Positions 54,063 to 63,169 of a stretch of DNA of 64,000 nt are shown here, piece after piece. The position numbers and the translations under genes were made by a program. Each line of letters starts with the position of its first letter. Positions within the stretch are counted from its first letter, which is position 1. Below the pieces are notes generated by a model. The model was not told where the DNA came from. It saw nothing but the letters and a program-made list of their open reading frames with translations, and did no database searches. Location of the stretch: the NCBI RefSeq assembly GCF_003050925.1, contig NZ_QAOV01000013.1, positions 62,001 through 126,000 on the forward strand. Reading direction: 5' to 3'. This DNA is from Pseudomonas sp. GV085. Lineage in GTDB: Bacteria; Pseudomonadota; Gammaproteobacteria; Pseudomonadales; Pseudomonadaceae.

Positions 54063-54608
54063 TCAGTCCTCAAGACGCGGGAATTGATTGGCGATGTCTT
54101 CGCCGGTGAAGTTGGCCACCCAGCCTTCCGGGTTGTTGAACAGGCGGATCGCAATGAAATGCGGGTGCTCGCCCATGTCGAACCAGTGTTTGGTGCCCGC
54201 TGGCACCGAGATCAGGTCGTTTTTCTCGCACAGCACGGCGTAGACGTAATCGTCGATGTGCAGGGTAAACAAGCCACGGCCGGCGACGAAAAATCGTACT
54301 TCATCTTCGCCATGGCGGTGTTCGTTGAGGAACTTGGCACGCAATTCGGCTTTTTGCGGGTGATCGCTATTGAGGCTGATCACGTCGACGGTGATGTAAC
54401 CGCGTTCGGTCATCAGCTGGTCGATTTGCTCTTGATAGGCGGCGATCACTTCATCCTGGCTGGCGCCCGGCTGGAGTTTTGTGGCGGCTTGCCAGCGGTC
54501 GAAACGCACGCCCTGCTCGGCCAGGGTCGAGGCAATGTCTTCGAAATGGGTCAGCACCTTGTTGGGGATTTCAGGGCTGGAGACGTGATAAACGGACAGG
54601 CTGCTCAT
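54063..54608 (-). CDS. mtnD: Acireductone dioxygenase
   Basis: It oxidises acireductone to formate and the ketoacid precursor of methionine (Fe form), or to methylthiopropionate, CO and formate (Ni form). The 181-residue cupin has metal ligands in NEHRHGEDEVRFFV (HxHxxxxE) and the later His in GTKHWFD. AAGGAG before the ATG. Confidence 0.96.
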   Translation of the reverse strand: MSSLSVYHVSSPEIPNKVLTHFEDIASTLAEQGVRFDRWQAATKLQPGASQDEVIAAYQEQIDQLMTERGYITVDVISLNSDHPQKAELRAKFLNEHRHGEDEVRFFVAGRGLFTLHIDDYVYAVLCEKNDLISVPAGTKHWFDMGEHPHFIAIRLFNNPEGWVANFTGEDIANQFPRLED

Positions 54609-54628
54609 CAGGGCAACTCCTTAACGGT

Positions 54629-55249
54629 TCATGCTTTAAAGAGCGAGCGCATCTTCAACTCGCACTCGAACAAAAATTCAAAGGCCTCGATCTGCCGCAG
54701 GGCATCGCCCATGCGCGCGCCCCAAGTGTAGAGGCCATGACCACGGATCAGGTAGCCGACGCAATCGGGATGGGCGTCCAGCCAAGGCTGCACCTTGGCG
54801 GCCAGGCGCGCAATGTCCTGATCGTTGTCGAAAATCGGCACCCGCACCCGGGATTCGTGGGTGGTCACACCACTGAAGGCTTTTTGCAGTTCGTAGTCTT
54901 CGAACTCGATGAAGTCTTGCGGCGTCAGGCGCGACAGCACGGTGGCATTCACCGAATGGGTGTGCAGCACCGCGCCGATCTCCGGGCGCCAGCTGTAGAG
55001 CTGGGTGTGCAACAGGGTTTCGGCGGACGGTTTCTTGCCCGGTTCCAGGCTATTGCCTGACAGATCGGTGGCCAGCACATCGTCCATGCCGAGTTGCCCC
55101 TTGTGCTTGCCGGACACGGTCAGCAAGGCTTCGGTCGGCGACAGGCGGGTCGAATAATTGCTGCTGGTGGCCGGCGACCAGCCGCGGCCGTACAGAAAAC
55201 GCCCGGCGTCGATGATTTCCTGGGCGAGGTGTTCACGGGTAAGGCTCAT
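54629..55249 (-). CDS. mtnB: Methylthioribulose-1-phosphate dehydratase
   Basis: A class II aldolase-fold, zinc-dependent dehydratase in methionine salvage, 206 residues. Zinc ligands are in VLHTHSVNATV (HxH) and RGHGLYTWG. The start overlaps the MFS stop as ATGA, so translation is coupled. mtnA (the isomerase) is not in this window. Confidence 0.94.
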   Translation of the reverse strand: MSLTREHLAQEIIDAGRFLYGRGWSPATSSNYSTRLSPTEALLTVSGKHKGQLGMDDVLATDLSGNSLEPGKKPSAETLLHTQLYSWRPEIGAVLHTHSVNATVLSRLTPQDFIEFEDYELQKAFSGVTTHESRVRVPIFDNDQDIARLAAKVQPWLDAHPDCVGYLIRGHGLYTWGARMGDALRQIEAFEFLFECELKMRSLFKA

Positions 55250-56397
55250 GGCCTGTCCTCTTGCATACGTGTGGCAATGATAACGGCAGCGGCGAGCGCT
55301 GCGAGGCTGGCAATACTAAATGTCCATGCCGCACCGAGGGCATTCCAGCTGTAGCCGGAATACAACGCGCCCAATGCACCACCGGTGCCGGCCAGTGCGG
55401 CGTACAACGCTTGACCCTGGCCTTGCTGGCGCGCACCGAAACTACGTTGCACGAATGAAATGGCAGCGGCGTGAAAGCTGCCGAACGTCGCCGCGTGCAG
55501 CACCTGGGCAAACAACAGCACCCAAAGAAACTCCGCGAGCGAACCCAGCAACAGCCAACGCAACGCCGCCAGCAGAAAACTGGCCATCAACACCCGGCGC
55601 AGCGAGAAGCGCGCGAAGATCCGGCTCATGGCCAGAAACATCAGGACTTCGGCGACCACGCCGACCGCCCAGAGCATGCCGATCACGCCACGGCTGTAAC
55701 CCAGTCGCTCAAGGTGCAGGGTTAAAAACGTGTAGTACGGTCCGTGGCTCATCTGCATCAGCGCCACGCACGCATAAAACGCCAATACGCCGGGGTTGCG
55801 CAGTTGCTTGAGGAAGCCCTCCCCCGCCACCCGGTTGCCCGGCGCCGGTTGGGCATTGGGCACCCACAGGCTGCTGAGGACGATACCGGCCATGATCAAC
55901 ACCAGCGCCGCCGGGTAGATGTCCAGGCTCAGCCATTCGAACAGCCGACCCAGCGCGACCACGGTGATGATGAAACCGATCGAGCCCCACAGGCGAATCT
56001 GGCTGTAGCGCGAGGTCTGGCCCTGCAAGTGCGCCAGGGTGATGACTTCGAACTGCGGCAGCACCGCGTGCCAGAAGAACGCATGCAAGGCCATGACCAT
56101 CGCCAGCCAGGCATAGCTCTTGCTGACGAAAATCAGCGAGAACGTCAGCAGCGTGCACACCGCGCCGAAGCGCACGATGGCCAGCCGCTGACCGGTGTAG
56201 TCGCCCAGCCAGCCCCAGATATTCGGCGCCACGCAGCGCATCAGCATCGGGATCGCCACCAGCTCGCCGATGCGCGCGGCGCTGAATCCGAGGTGATCGA
56301 AGTACAGCGCCAGAAACGGCGCTGTCGAGCCGAGCAAGGCGAAATAGAACAGATAGAAACTGGAGAGCCGCCAGTACGGGAGCGCCGCAGTCGCCAT
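55246..56397 (-). CDS. MFS transporter coupled to the mtn genes
   Basis: A 383-residue 12-TM transporter of the MFS_1-like group that includes E. coli HcaT (YWRLSSFYLFYFALLGSTAP at the N-terminus; RIGELVAIPMLMRCVAPNIW with the charged loop WLGDYTGQR). It overlaps mtnB by four bases and follows aroC by 29, so it sits in an aroC-MFS-mtnB-mtnD-mtnC unit. Uptake of methylthioribose or a related compound is possible but unproven. Confidence 0.85.
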   Translation of the reverse strand: MATAALPYWRLSSFYLFYFALLGSTAPFLALYFDHLGFSAARIGELVAIPMLMRCVAPNIWGWLGDYTGQRLAIVRFGAVCTLLTFSLIFVSKSYAWLAMVMALHAFFWHAVLPQFEVITLAHLQGQTSRYSQIRLWGSIGFIITVVALGRLFEWLSLDIYPAALVLIMAGIVLSSLWVPNAQPAPGNRVAGEGFLKQLRNPGVLAFYACVALMQMSHGPYYTFLTLHLERLGYSRGVIGMLWAVGVVAEVLMFLAMSRIFARFSLRRVLMASFLLAALRWLLLGSLAEFLWVLLFAQVLHAATFGSFHAAAISFVQRSFGARQQGQGQALYAALAGTGGALGALYSGYSWNALGAAWTFSIASLAALAAAVIIATRMQEDRP

Positions 56398-56426
56398 CAG
56401 ACGGCTGCGACCATGAGGTCAGCCAT

Positions 56427-57518
56427 TTACAACTGACCCAGCACCGGCGTGCTCACACGCACATCGGCATTCTGCCCACGGTGACGCAGCAGGTGGTCCA
56501 TCAGCACGATGGCCATCATCGCCTCGGCAATCGGCGTGGCACGGATGCCGACGCACGGGTCGTGACGGCCCTTGGTGATCACTTCCACCGGATTGCCATG
56601 AATGTCGATGGAACGGCCCGGCGTAGTGATGCTCGATGTCGGCTTCAGCGCCAGGTGCGCAACGATGGGCTGACCGGAGGAAATACCGCCGAGAATGCCG
56701 CCCGCGTTGTTGCTGAGGAAACCTTGCGGGGTCATTTCATCGCGATGCTCGGTGCCACGCTGGGCGACGCTGGCGAAACCGGCGCCGATTTCCACGCCCT
56801 TCACCGCGTTGATGCTCATCAGCGCATGGGCCAGTTCGGCGTCGAGGCGGTCGAAGATCGGCTCGCCCAGGCCCGGCATCACGCCTTCGGCGACCACGGT
56901 GATTTTCGCGCCGACCGAATCCTGGTCGCGGCGCAATTGGTCCATGTAGGCTTCCAGCTCAGGCACCTTGTCCGGGTCCGGGCTGAAGAAGGCGTTCTGC
57001 TCGACCGACTCCCAGGTCTTGAACGGAATTTCGATCGGCCCGAGCTGGCTCATGTAGCCGCGAATGACGATGCCCTGGCTGGCCAGGTATTTTTTCGCAA
57101 TCGCACCGGCCGCGACGCGCATCGCGGTTTCGCGGGCCGAACTGCGACCGCCGCCGCGGTAGTCGCGCTCGCCGTATTTGTGGTGGTAGGTGTAGTCGGC
57201 GTGGGCCGGGCGGAACAGATCCTTGATCGCCGAGTAGTCCTTGGACTTCTGGTCGGTGTTGCGGATCAGCAGGCCGATGGCGCAGCCAGTGGTGCGACCT
57301 TCGAACACGCCGGAGAGGATTTCGACTTCGTCGGCTTCCTGACGCTGGGTGGTGTGGCGGCTGGTGCCGGGCTTGCGGCGGTCCAGGTCACGCTGCAGAT
57401 CCTCCAGGGATATCTCCAGCCCCGGCGGGCAGCCATCGACAATGGCGACCAACGCCGGGCCATGGCTTTCGCCCGCGGTGGTGACAGTGAACAGCTTGCC
57501 GTAGGTATTGCCGGACAT
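56427..57518 (-). CDS. aroC: Chorismate synthase
   Basis: It forms chorismate from 5-enolpyruvylshikimate-3-phosphate with reduced FMN, the last common aromatic step. The 363-residue protein has all family signatures: GESHGPALVAIVDGCPPG (N-terminal), GGGRSSARETAMRVAAGA (central) and GRHDPCVGIRATPIAEAM (C-terminal). GGAGCG precedes ATG 57518; the in-frame extension to 57590 was rejected. Confidence 0.97.
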   Translation of the reverse strand: MSGNTYGKLFTVTTAGESHGPALVAIVDGCPPGLEISLEDLQRDLDRRKPGTSRHTTQRQEADEVEILSGVFEGRTTGCAIGLLIRNTDQKSKDYSAIKDLFRPAHADYTYHHKYGERDYRGGGRSSARETAMRVAAGAIAKKYLASQGIVIRGYMSQLGPIEIPFKTWESVEQNAFFSPDPDKVPELEAYMDQLRRDQDSVGAKITVVAEGVMPGLGEPIFDRLDAELAHALMSINAVKGVEIGAGFASVAQRGTEHRDEMTPQGFLSNNAGGILGGISSGQPIVAHLALKPTSSITTPGRSIDIHGNPVEVITKGRHDPCVGIRATPIAEAMMAIVLMDHLLRHRGQNADVRVSTPVLGQL

Positions 57519-57646
57519 GCAGGACGCTCCGTGAAATGAACCTGAATACGTAATGCGCGCCAGTATACGCAGGCTACCCAAGTAGTTCATCCTCGAACCT
57601 TATGGGTGCCTGTGTGTCCAACCGGCATCTTCTGGATAATGGCGCG

Positions 57647-58600
57647 ATGATGCTGCGAGTTCTTGCCTTGAGCCTTACCCTGATTTCCGGCTTCACCCAG
57701 GCGACTGTCCTGCAACGACCGATCACATTGGATACCGGCACCGGCGAGCTTTTCGGCTCGCTGTTGCTGCCAAAATCCGACGACCCCGTGCCGGTTGTCC
57801 TGATCATTTCCGGCTCCGGCCCTACGGATCGTGACGGAAACAACGTCGATGGCGGGCGCAATGACAGCCTCAAGCGCCTGGCCTGGGTGCTGGCCAAACA
57901 CAACATCGCCAGCGTGCGTTACGACAAGCGCGGTGTGGCCGCAAGCCTGGCCGCCACGCCGGACGAACGCAATCTGACGGTAGAGGCCTACGTGTCCGAT
58001 GCGCAAGCCTGGGGCCAGAAGCTCAAGACCGATCCGCGTTTCGGCAAGCTGATTGTGCTGGGGCACAGCGAAGGCGCCTTGATCGCCAGCCTCGCCGCTC
58101 CGGGCATCGATGCCGACGCGGTGATTTCTGTCTCCGGCAGCGCCAGGCCGGTCGATCAGGTCATCCGCGAGCAACTGGGCAATCGCCTGCCTCCCCCGCT
58201 GATGCTGCGCAGCAATGAATTGCTCGACAGCCTCAAGGCCGGGAAACCCGACGACAATGTGCCGCCACCGTTGCAGGCGATTTTCCGCCCGAGCGTGCAG
58301 CCGTACCTGATTTCCCTGTTCCGCCAGGACCCGGCCGCGGCGTTTGCCAAGCTGAAAATGCCGGCGCTGATCATCCAGGGCAGCAACGACATCCAGGTCG
58401 GCGTCAATGACGCAAGACTGCTCAAGGCCGCCAAACCGGACGCCGAACTGGCGCTGATCAAGGGCATGAACCACGTCATGCGCATCGTGCCCAACGATGT
58501 CAAACGCCAACTGGCCTCTTATAAAGATCCGCAGTTGCCCCTGGCGGCGGAACTGGGCACGCGAATCCTCGGTTTTATTGACGGACTTCGCGCCAGTTAA
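57647..58600 (+). CDS. Secreted alpha/beta hydrolase
   Basis: A 317-residue protein with a signal peptide (MMLRVLALSLTLISGFTQA) and an alpha/beta-hydrolase fold. The nucleophile Ser is in VLGHSEGALIAS, Asp in IQGSNDIQVG, His in KGMNHVMRI; the oxyanion region is SGSGPTDRDGN. This resembles periplasmic esterases/peptidases of the YqiA/BAAT-like type; substrate unknown. Start at the first of two tandem ATG. Confidence 0.85.
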   Translation: MMLRVLALSLTLISGFTQATVLQRPITLDTGTGELFGSLLLPKSDDPVPVVLIISGSGPTDRDGNNVDGGRNDSLKRLAWVLAKHNIASVRYDKRGVAASLAATPDERNLTVEAYVSDAQAWGQKLKTDPRFGKLIVLGHSEGALIASLAAPGIDADAVISVSGSARPVDQVIREQLGNRLPPPLMLRSNELLDSLKAGKPDDNVPPPLQAIFRPSVQPYLISLFRQDPAAAFAKLKMPALIIQGSNDIQVGVNDARLLKAAKPDAELALIKGMNHVMRIVPNDVKRQLASYKDPQLPLAAELGTRILGFIDGLRAS

Positions 58601-58699
58601 ACGCCCCTGGCCCTCCAGTCTTGAAAAAAACGGCCGATAAGCCTTTGTCGCCAACACATTGGTTGGCAACAAGCTGAGCTTGGACAGGATCTCGCCGTT

Positions 58700-59491
58700 A
58701 TGACCGACACCCAGACTTCACCCGACACCAGCGCTGAAAAAGACGCACCGCCAGCGGTCGAGCTGCCCTGGACGGACGTCCACGTCGAGCACCACAAGAT
58801 GCTCCGTCTGGCGCCACTGCAGACTGACCGCAACACCGGCGGGCGCCCATTGCGCTTTGTCGAGTTCGGCTATGCCGAGCGCAACGACAAAGAACGCAGC
58901 CTGATGCGCATGAGCATCACCCTGCCCGGCCAGCGTGTGCGCAAGGAACAGAATCATCTGGACGTGTGGGTCGATCACGCCGAAAAGCGCGTGCATTTCG
59001 GACCGGACAGCGGATTGCAGATTGAACCGCTGAACCGTGGCATTGGCCGCTACATGGCGGCCCAGGGCATCAACTGGGTGAAAAAGCGCTGGCCGACCTA
59101 CACCGTCGACGGCTTTGACCTGAACAACAAGGATGCGCTGAACGAAGACACCCGTCTGCGCCGCGATCATTTTTTACGCGTGCACGGTTTCGACGTGGTG
59201 TATGCCGATGCCCAACATTTGAAAGGCAGCGTCAAGCCGGTCAAGGTCGGCGACCTTTCTGGCGACTGGAACAGCGAAAAACTGCAGGTCGTGGAGATTC
59301 TCGAGGCGGCGCAGATGCTCCAGCAAGCCGAGCAGAATCTGGCCGAGCAGGAAGTCAAACTCAAGAAACACGAAGAGAAAGTCAGCAAGTACAAACGCGA
59401 AGACGCCGGGCTGCGTTTCACCATCACCTGCCTGGTGGCGTTCGCGGTGTTTCAGGCGGGGTTGCTGATCTGGATTGCCACGCACCGGTAA
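58700..59491 (+). CDS. Coiled-coil protein with C-terminal TM anchor
   Basis: A 263-residue protein. A soluble domain (about 20-200) contains DVWVDHAEKRVHFGPDSGLQ and RGIGRYMAAQGINWVKKRWP. A Gln/Glu/Lys coiled coil (about 205-240, AAQMLQQAEQNLAEQEVKLK) and one C-terminal TM helix (about 243-260) follow. No family recognised beyond similar Pseudomonas hypotheticals. AGGATC before the ATG. Confidence 0.75.
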   Translation: MTDTQTSPDTSAEKDAPPAVELPWTDVHVEHHKMLRLAPLQTDRNTGGRPLRFVEFGYAERNDKERSLMRMSITLPGQRVRKEQNHLDVWVDHAEKRVHFGPDSGLQIEPLNRGIGRYMAAQGINWVKKRWPTYTVDGFDLNNKDALNEDTRLRRDHFLRVHGFDVVYADAQHLKGSVKPVKVGDLSGDWNSEKLQVVEILEAAQMLQQAEQNLAEQEVKLKKHEEKVSKYKREDAGLRFTITCLVAFAVFQAGLLIWIATHR

Positions 59492-59510
59492 TCGGCGGTG
59501 CGGCCATTCC

Positions 59511-59612
59511 TTGTAGGAGCGAGCTTGCTCGCGATGGTCGTTAACGATGACGCGTGCTTTCTGGATAAACACATCGCTCTCAGGTCCATCGCGAGCAAGC
59601 TCGCTCCTACAA
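59511..59612. repeat. REPIN with GGTCGTTAACGATGACGCG spacer
   Basis: Inverted TTGTAGGAGCGAGCTTGCTC arms between convergent genes; the spacer start is almost identical to those at 10240, 11900 and 22518. Confidence 0.9.
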
Positions 59613-59615
59613 AGG

Positions 59616-60524
59616 TCAGACGCGAGAAGCAAACAACGCCTGATGCTCCCGGCACTGCTGCGCACTCAGCATGAACACACCATGCCCGCCACGCTCGAAC
59701 TCCAGCCAGGCGAAGTCGACTTCCGGGTACAACGCCTCGACGTGCACCTGGCTGTTGCCCACCTCGACAATCAGCAAGCCCTTCTCGGTCAAATGATCCG
59801 CCGCTTCGGCGAGCATGCGCCGCACCAGGTTCAAACCGTCATCACCGCAGGCCAGGCCCAGTTCCGGCTCGTGCTGGTATTCGTCCGGCATGTCGGCGAA
59901 ATCTTCCGCATCGACGTAGGGCGGGTTCGACACGATCAGGTCGAAACGTTGTCCCGGCAAGCCCTCGAAACCGTCGCCCTGGACCGTGTACACACGCTCA
60001 TCGACACCATGGCGCTCGATGTTCTGGTTAGCCACTTCCAGCGCTTCGAACGACAGGTCCGCCAACACCACCTCGGCATGCTGGAACTCGTAGGCGCAGG
60101 CGATGCCGATGCAACCGGAACCGGTGCACAGGTCGAGAATCCGCGCAGGCTCGGTAGCCAGCCACGGGGTAAACCGGTTTTCGATCAACTCGCCGATGGG
60201 TGAACGCGGGATCAGCACGCGCTCATCGACGATGAACGACATGCCGCAGAACCACGCCTCGCCCAACAGATACGCCGTAGGCACCCGCTCTTCGATGCGG
60301 CGCTTGAGCAAAAGCTGCAGGTGAACCACTTCGTCTTCTTCCAGATTGCAGTCGAGGTAGCTGTCGGCGATTTCCCATGGCAGGTGCAGCGCACCCAACA
60401 CCAATTGCCGGGCTTCGTCCCAGGCATTGTCGGTGCCATGGCCAAAAAACAGATCCTCCCCATGGAAGCGGCTGACGGCCCAACGGATATGGTCACGCAG
60501 GGTGCGAAGGCGGGAAGTGATCAC
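59616..60524 (-). CDS. prmB: Ribosomal protein L3 glutamine methyltransferase
   Basis: It methylates a glutamine of ribosomal protein L3. The 302-residue protein has a helical N-domain (1-100), the SAM motif LDLCTGSGCIGIACAYEF (about 136) and the Gln-binding NPPYVD (about 202). The start is GTG 60524 with GGAG nine bases upstream. The N-terminus distinguishes PrmB from release-factor methylase PrmC. Confidence 0.93.
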   Translation of the reverse strand: MITSRLRTLRDHIRWAVSRFHGEDLFFGHGTDNAWDEARQLVLGALHLPWEIADSYLDCNLEEDEVVHLQLLLKRRIEERVPTAYLLGEAWFCGMSFIVDERVLIPRSPIGELIENRFTPWLATEPARILDLCTGSGCIGIACAYEFQHAEVVLADLSFEALEVANQNIERHGVDERVYTVQGDGFEGLPGQRFDLIVSNPPYVDAEDFADMPDEYQHEPELGLACGDDGLNLVRRMLAEAADHLTEKGLLIVEVGNSQVHVEALYPEVDFAWLEFERGGHGVFMLSAQQCREHQALFASRV

Positions 60525-60762
60525 GACGGCAAACTCCAGAAAAATCGACGGGCGATTCTACCAGTCAAACGGCGTCACGACGACGCGGGAAACTACCGAT
60601 TCAAATGTAGGAGTTATCCGTTTTTTCACCAGGCTATTGAACAAAACGCGACTATTGACAAGGCTACAGGCCAGCAATGACGGCACCTACGATCGTAGCG
60701 ATTCACAGAACCGCTCAGCCAGAGGACAATGTCGCAAAAGCCCCACTCCAAGGAGCCCCAGA

Positions 60763-61353
60763 ATGACCGTTCCAAAAACGATGTTTCAACTCAGCGGCCG
60801 CGGTTATCCGGCAGCCAAACTGAGCCATGCGACCCTTATCATCATCGATGCCCAGAAAGAATATTTGAGTGGGCCACTTGCCCTCAGCGGCATGGATGAG
60901 GCCGTCGCGAACATCAAGCAATTGCTCGCCGCTGCCCGTGCCGCCGGCCGGCCGATCGTGCATGTCCGTCATCTCGGCACCCTCGGCGGAATGTTCAACC
61001 CGCAAGGCGTCGGTGGTGAATTCATTCCGGGCCTGGAGCCGCAGGGTGACGAAACCGTCATCGGTAAATTGCTGCCAAGCGCGTTCCACGGCACCGAACT
61101 GGCCAAACGCCTGGAAGACCTCGGCGCCCTCGACCTGATCGTCTGCGGTTTCATGAGTCACTCCAGCGTCAGCACCACCGTACGCGCAGCGAAGAACCTT
61201 GGCTTTCGCTGCACACTCATTGAAGATGCCTGCGCCACCCGCGACCTGCCTTACAAGGGCGGCGTGCTCAGTGCCGAACACGTTCATCAGACGGAAATGG
61301 CGATCATGGGCGACAACTTCGCCACCCTCGCGCTGACCCGTGAACTGATCTGA
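60763..61353 (+). CDS. Cysteine-hydrolase (isochorismatase-like) family protein with Ser in place of catalytic Cys
   Basis: A 196-residue isochorismatase-fold protein. The acid D32 is in LIIIDAQKEYL, the Lys in ETVIGKLLPSAFHGTEL. The motif where cysteine hydrolases read HMCVST reads SHSSVSTTVRAA here, so the nucleophile Cys is replaced by Ser. It may be a Cys-independent member, like true isochorismatases, or act on a different bond. AAGGAG precedes the ATG at 60763. Confidence 0.82.
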   Translation: MTVPKTMFQLSGRGYPAAKLSHATLIIIDAQKEYLSGPLALSGMDEAVANIKQLLAAARAAGRPIVHVRHLGTLGGMFNPQGVGGEFIPGLEPQGDETVIGKLLPSAFHGTELAKRLEDLGALDLIVCGFMSHSSVSTTVRAAKNLGFRCTLIEDACATRDLPYKGGVLSAEHVHQTEMAIMGDNFATLALTRELI

Positions 61354-61363
61354 TCGACGCTCA

Positions 61364-61388
61364 ATGAGCGGCCTGGAATGCCGCTCAT
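61364..61388 (+). terminator. Hairpin after the isochorismatase-like gene
   Basis: ATGAGCGG and CCGCTCAT pair over a 9-base loop, 11 bases after the stop. No T-run follows, so termination is uncertain. Confidence 0.4.
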
Positions 61389-61484
61389 CCGCAAAAGCCT
61401 CTCAACTGCCATAATTGTCTTAGCCTCAGGAACATCCCGGTCAACTCCCGGTCGAAGGGCCGATACCCATTGAGGAAGGTCGGA

Positions 61485-61805
61485 ATGAAGTTATCCGATG
61501 GTTTTGACGCTCGCCGCTTGCGGCCCAAAGGCCAAAGCAGCTGGCGTTTCCGAATCGGCGTGACGTTCGCGGCATTGCTGGCGATGTGCGGCGTGCTGCT
61601 CGCCATGGCCGGTGCCGCCAGCCTGTTCGGCCACGCACCCGCCCTCGGTGAATTGAACACCAGCCGCACCGGTGCTGCCGTGATCCTGGTCATCGGCCTG
61701 TTCGTGCTGTACCTCGGCGTGTGGCTATGGCGCCGTTGCCGTCGTCGCTCGCGCCAGTCGCGGGAACTGGCCATGTCGCCGCACCTGATGAAAAAACACG
61801 ACTGA
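61485..61805 (+). CDS. Small two-TM membrane protein
   Basis: A 106-residue protein with a basic N-terminus (about 1-22), two TM helices (about 23-46 and 62-84; IGVTFAALLAMCGVLLAMAG and AVILVIGLFVLYLGVWLW), and an Arg-rich tail (RRCRRRSRQSRE). AGGAAGG before ATG 61485. No function recognised. Confidence 0.7.
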   Translation: MKLSDGFDARRLRPKGQSSWRFRIGVTFAALLAMCGVLLAMAGAASLFGHAPALGELNTSRTGAAVILVIGLFVLYLGVWLWRRCRRRSRQSRELAMSPHLMKKHD

Positions 61806-61884
61806 GCCAAGCGTCGCGCGCGTTATTTGTCGCGCCCGATTCGCTTCGAGTTGGGTAAACTGGCCGCCCTTCGCGGAGGCTGAC

Positions 61885-62442
61885 ATGCAAGACAACGATT
61901 TTTCCCTGTTCAAAAGCGCGATCCAAGGCGTCAAGCCAATCAGGCACGATCGCGCCGAAACCGGCAAACCCAAGGCTGACCGCGCGCAGATCGCCATGCT
62001 GCGCCAAGCGGCCACCGTGCGCACCGAATCCACCACCGTAGACGGGCTGTCCGATCAGTTCGTCATCGACGTCGGTCCTGAAGACGAGTTGATGTGGGCA
62101 CGTGACGGCGTGCAGGAAAGCCAGATGCGCAAGCTCAAGATCGGACAGATTCCGTTCGAAGGCAGCCTCGACCTGCACGGCATGAGCGTGGAAAAGGCCC
62201 GGGAAACCCTTTGGGCGTTCCTCGCCGAAGCCACCCGATTCGAAATCCGATGCGTACGCGTCACCCATGGCAAGGCGGTACGCCTGGATGGCAAGCGGCC
62301 GATGATCAAAAGCCACGTCAATACCTGGCTGCGCCAGCATCCACAAGTGCTCGGTTTTACCTCCTGCCAGGCGAAACACGGCGGTGCGGGAGCCGTTTAT
62401 GTGATGCTCAAACGCACCATGATGGAAGGTCGTGACGAGTAA
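61885..62442 (+). CDS. Smr-domain protein
   Basis: A 185-residue protein with a C-terminal Smr (small MutS-related) nuclease domain: LDLHGMSVEKARETLWAFL (about 96-114), VTHGKAVR and KHGGAGAVYVMLKR near the end. The N-terminal region is charged and probably disordered. E. coli SmrA-like proteins are DNA nicking endonucleases; more recently some Smr proteins were linked to ribosome-collision mRNA cleavage. GGAGG before the ATG. Confidence 0.9.
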   Translation: MQDNDFSLFKSAIQGVKPIRHDRAETGKPKADRAQIAMLRQAATVRTESTTVDGLSDQFVIDVGPEDELMWARDGVQESQMRKLKIGQIPFEGSLDLHGMSVEKARETLWAFLAEATRFEIRCVRVTHGKAVRLDGKRPMIKSHVNTWLRQHPQVLGFTSCQAKHGGAGAVYVMLKRTMMEGRDE

Positions 62443-62519
62443 AGCTGACGCGCCACGCTTGCAGCGTCGTGTCCGCCACCGTACCCTTGCCCTTTGCGTA
62501 AAATCCCACAGGTAGTTTC

Positions 62520-63065
62520 ATGTCCCTGGAACAGAATTACACCGCGATCCTTGGCCAACTGGGCGAGGACGTCTCCCGCGAGGGCCTGCTCGACACGCCC
62601 AAGCGTGCCGCCAAAGCCATGCAGTACCTCTGCCGCGGCTATGAACAGACACTGGAAGAGGTCACCAACGGTGCCCTGTTCAGCTCCGACAACAGCGAAA
62701 TGGTGCTGGTCAAGGACATCGAGCTGTACTCGTTGTGCGAACACCACCTGCTGCCGTTCATCGGCAAGGCTCACGTCGCCTACATCCCGAGTGGCAAGGT
62801 CCTGGGCCTGTCGAAGGTGGCGCGGATCGTCGACATGTACGCCCGTCGCCTGCAGATCCAGGAAAACCTCAGCCGCCAGATCGCCGACGCGGTCCAGCAG
62901 GTCACCGGCGCCCTGGGCGTTGCGGTGGTGATCGAGGCCAAGCACATGTGCATGATGATGCGCGGTGTGGAAAAGCAGAATTCGTCGATGATCACCTCGG
63001 TGATGCTCGGCGAGTTCCGCGAGAACGCAGCGACCCGCAGCGAATTCCTCAGCCTCATCAAGTAA
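62520..63065 (+). CDS. folE: GTP cyclohydrolase I
   Basis: It converts GTP to 7,8-dihydroneopterin triphosphate, the first step of folate synthesis. The 181-residue protein has the zinc and active-site motifs LCEHHLLPFIGKAHVAYIP (about 75-93), GLSKVARIVDMYARR and the later Cys/His in EAKHMCMMMRG. Terminator follows. Pseudomonas often has two folE paralogues. Confidence 0.96.
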   Translation: MSLEQNYTAILGQLGEDVSREGLLDTPKRAAKAMQYLCRGYEQTLEEVTNGALFSSDNSEMVLVKDIELYSLCEHHLLPFIGKAHVAYIPSGKVLGLSKVARIVDMYARRLQIQENLSRQIADAVQQVTGALGVAVVIEAKHMCMMMRGVEKQNSSMITSVMLGEFRENAATRSEFLSLIK

Positions 63066-63078
63066 TTCGCGGCACGAA

Positions 63079-63109
63079 GAAAACCGGCATTCATCGCCGG
63101 TTTTTTTTC
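63079..63109 (+). terminator. Rho-independent terminator after folE
   Basis: AAACCGGC, loop ATTCATC, GCCGGTTT followed by five more T, 15 bases after the stop. Confidence 0.9.
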
Positions 63110-63169
63110 GTCCGCAGAAAATCAGGTAAGCTGCGCGCCCTTCTTCGTTTGCACCGTGAGGCTTTCAAC

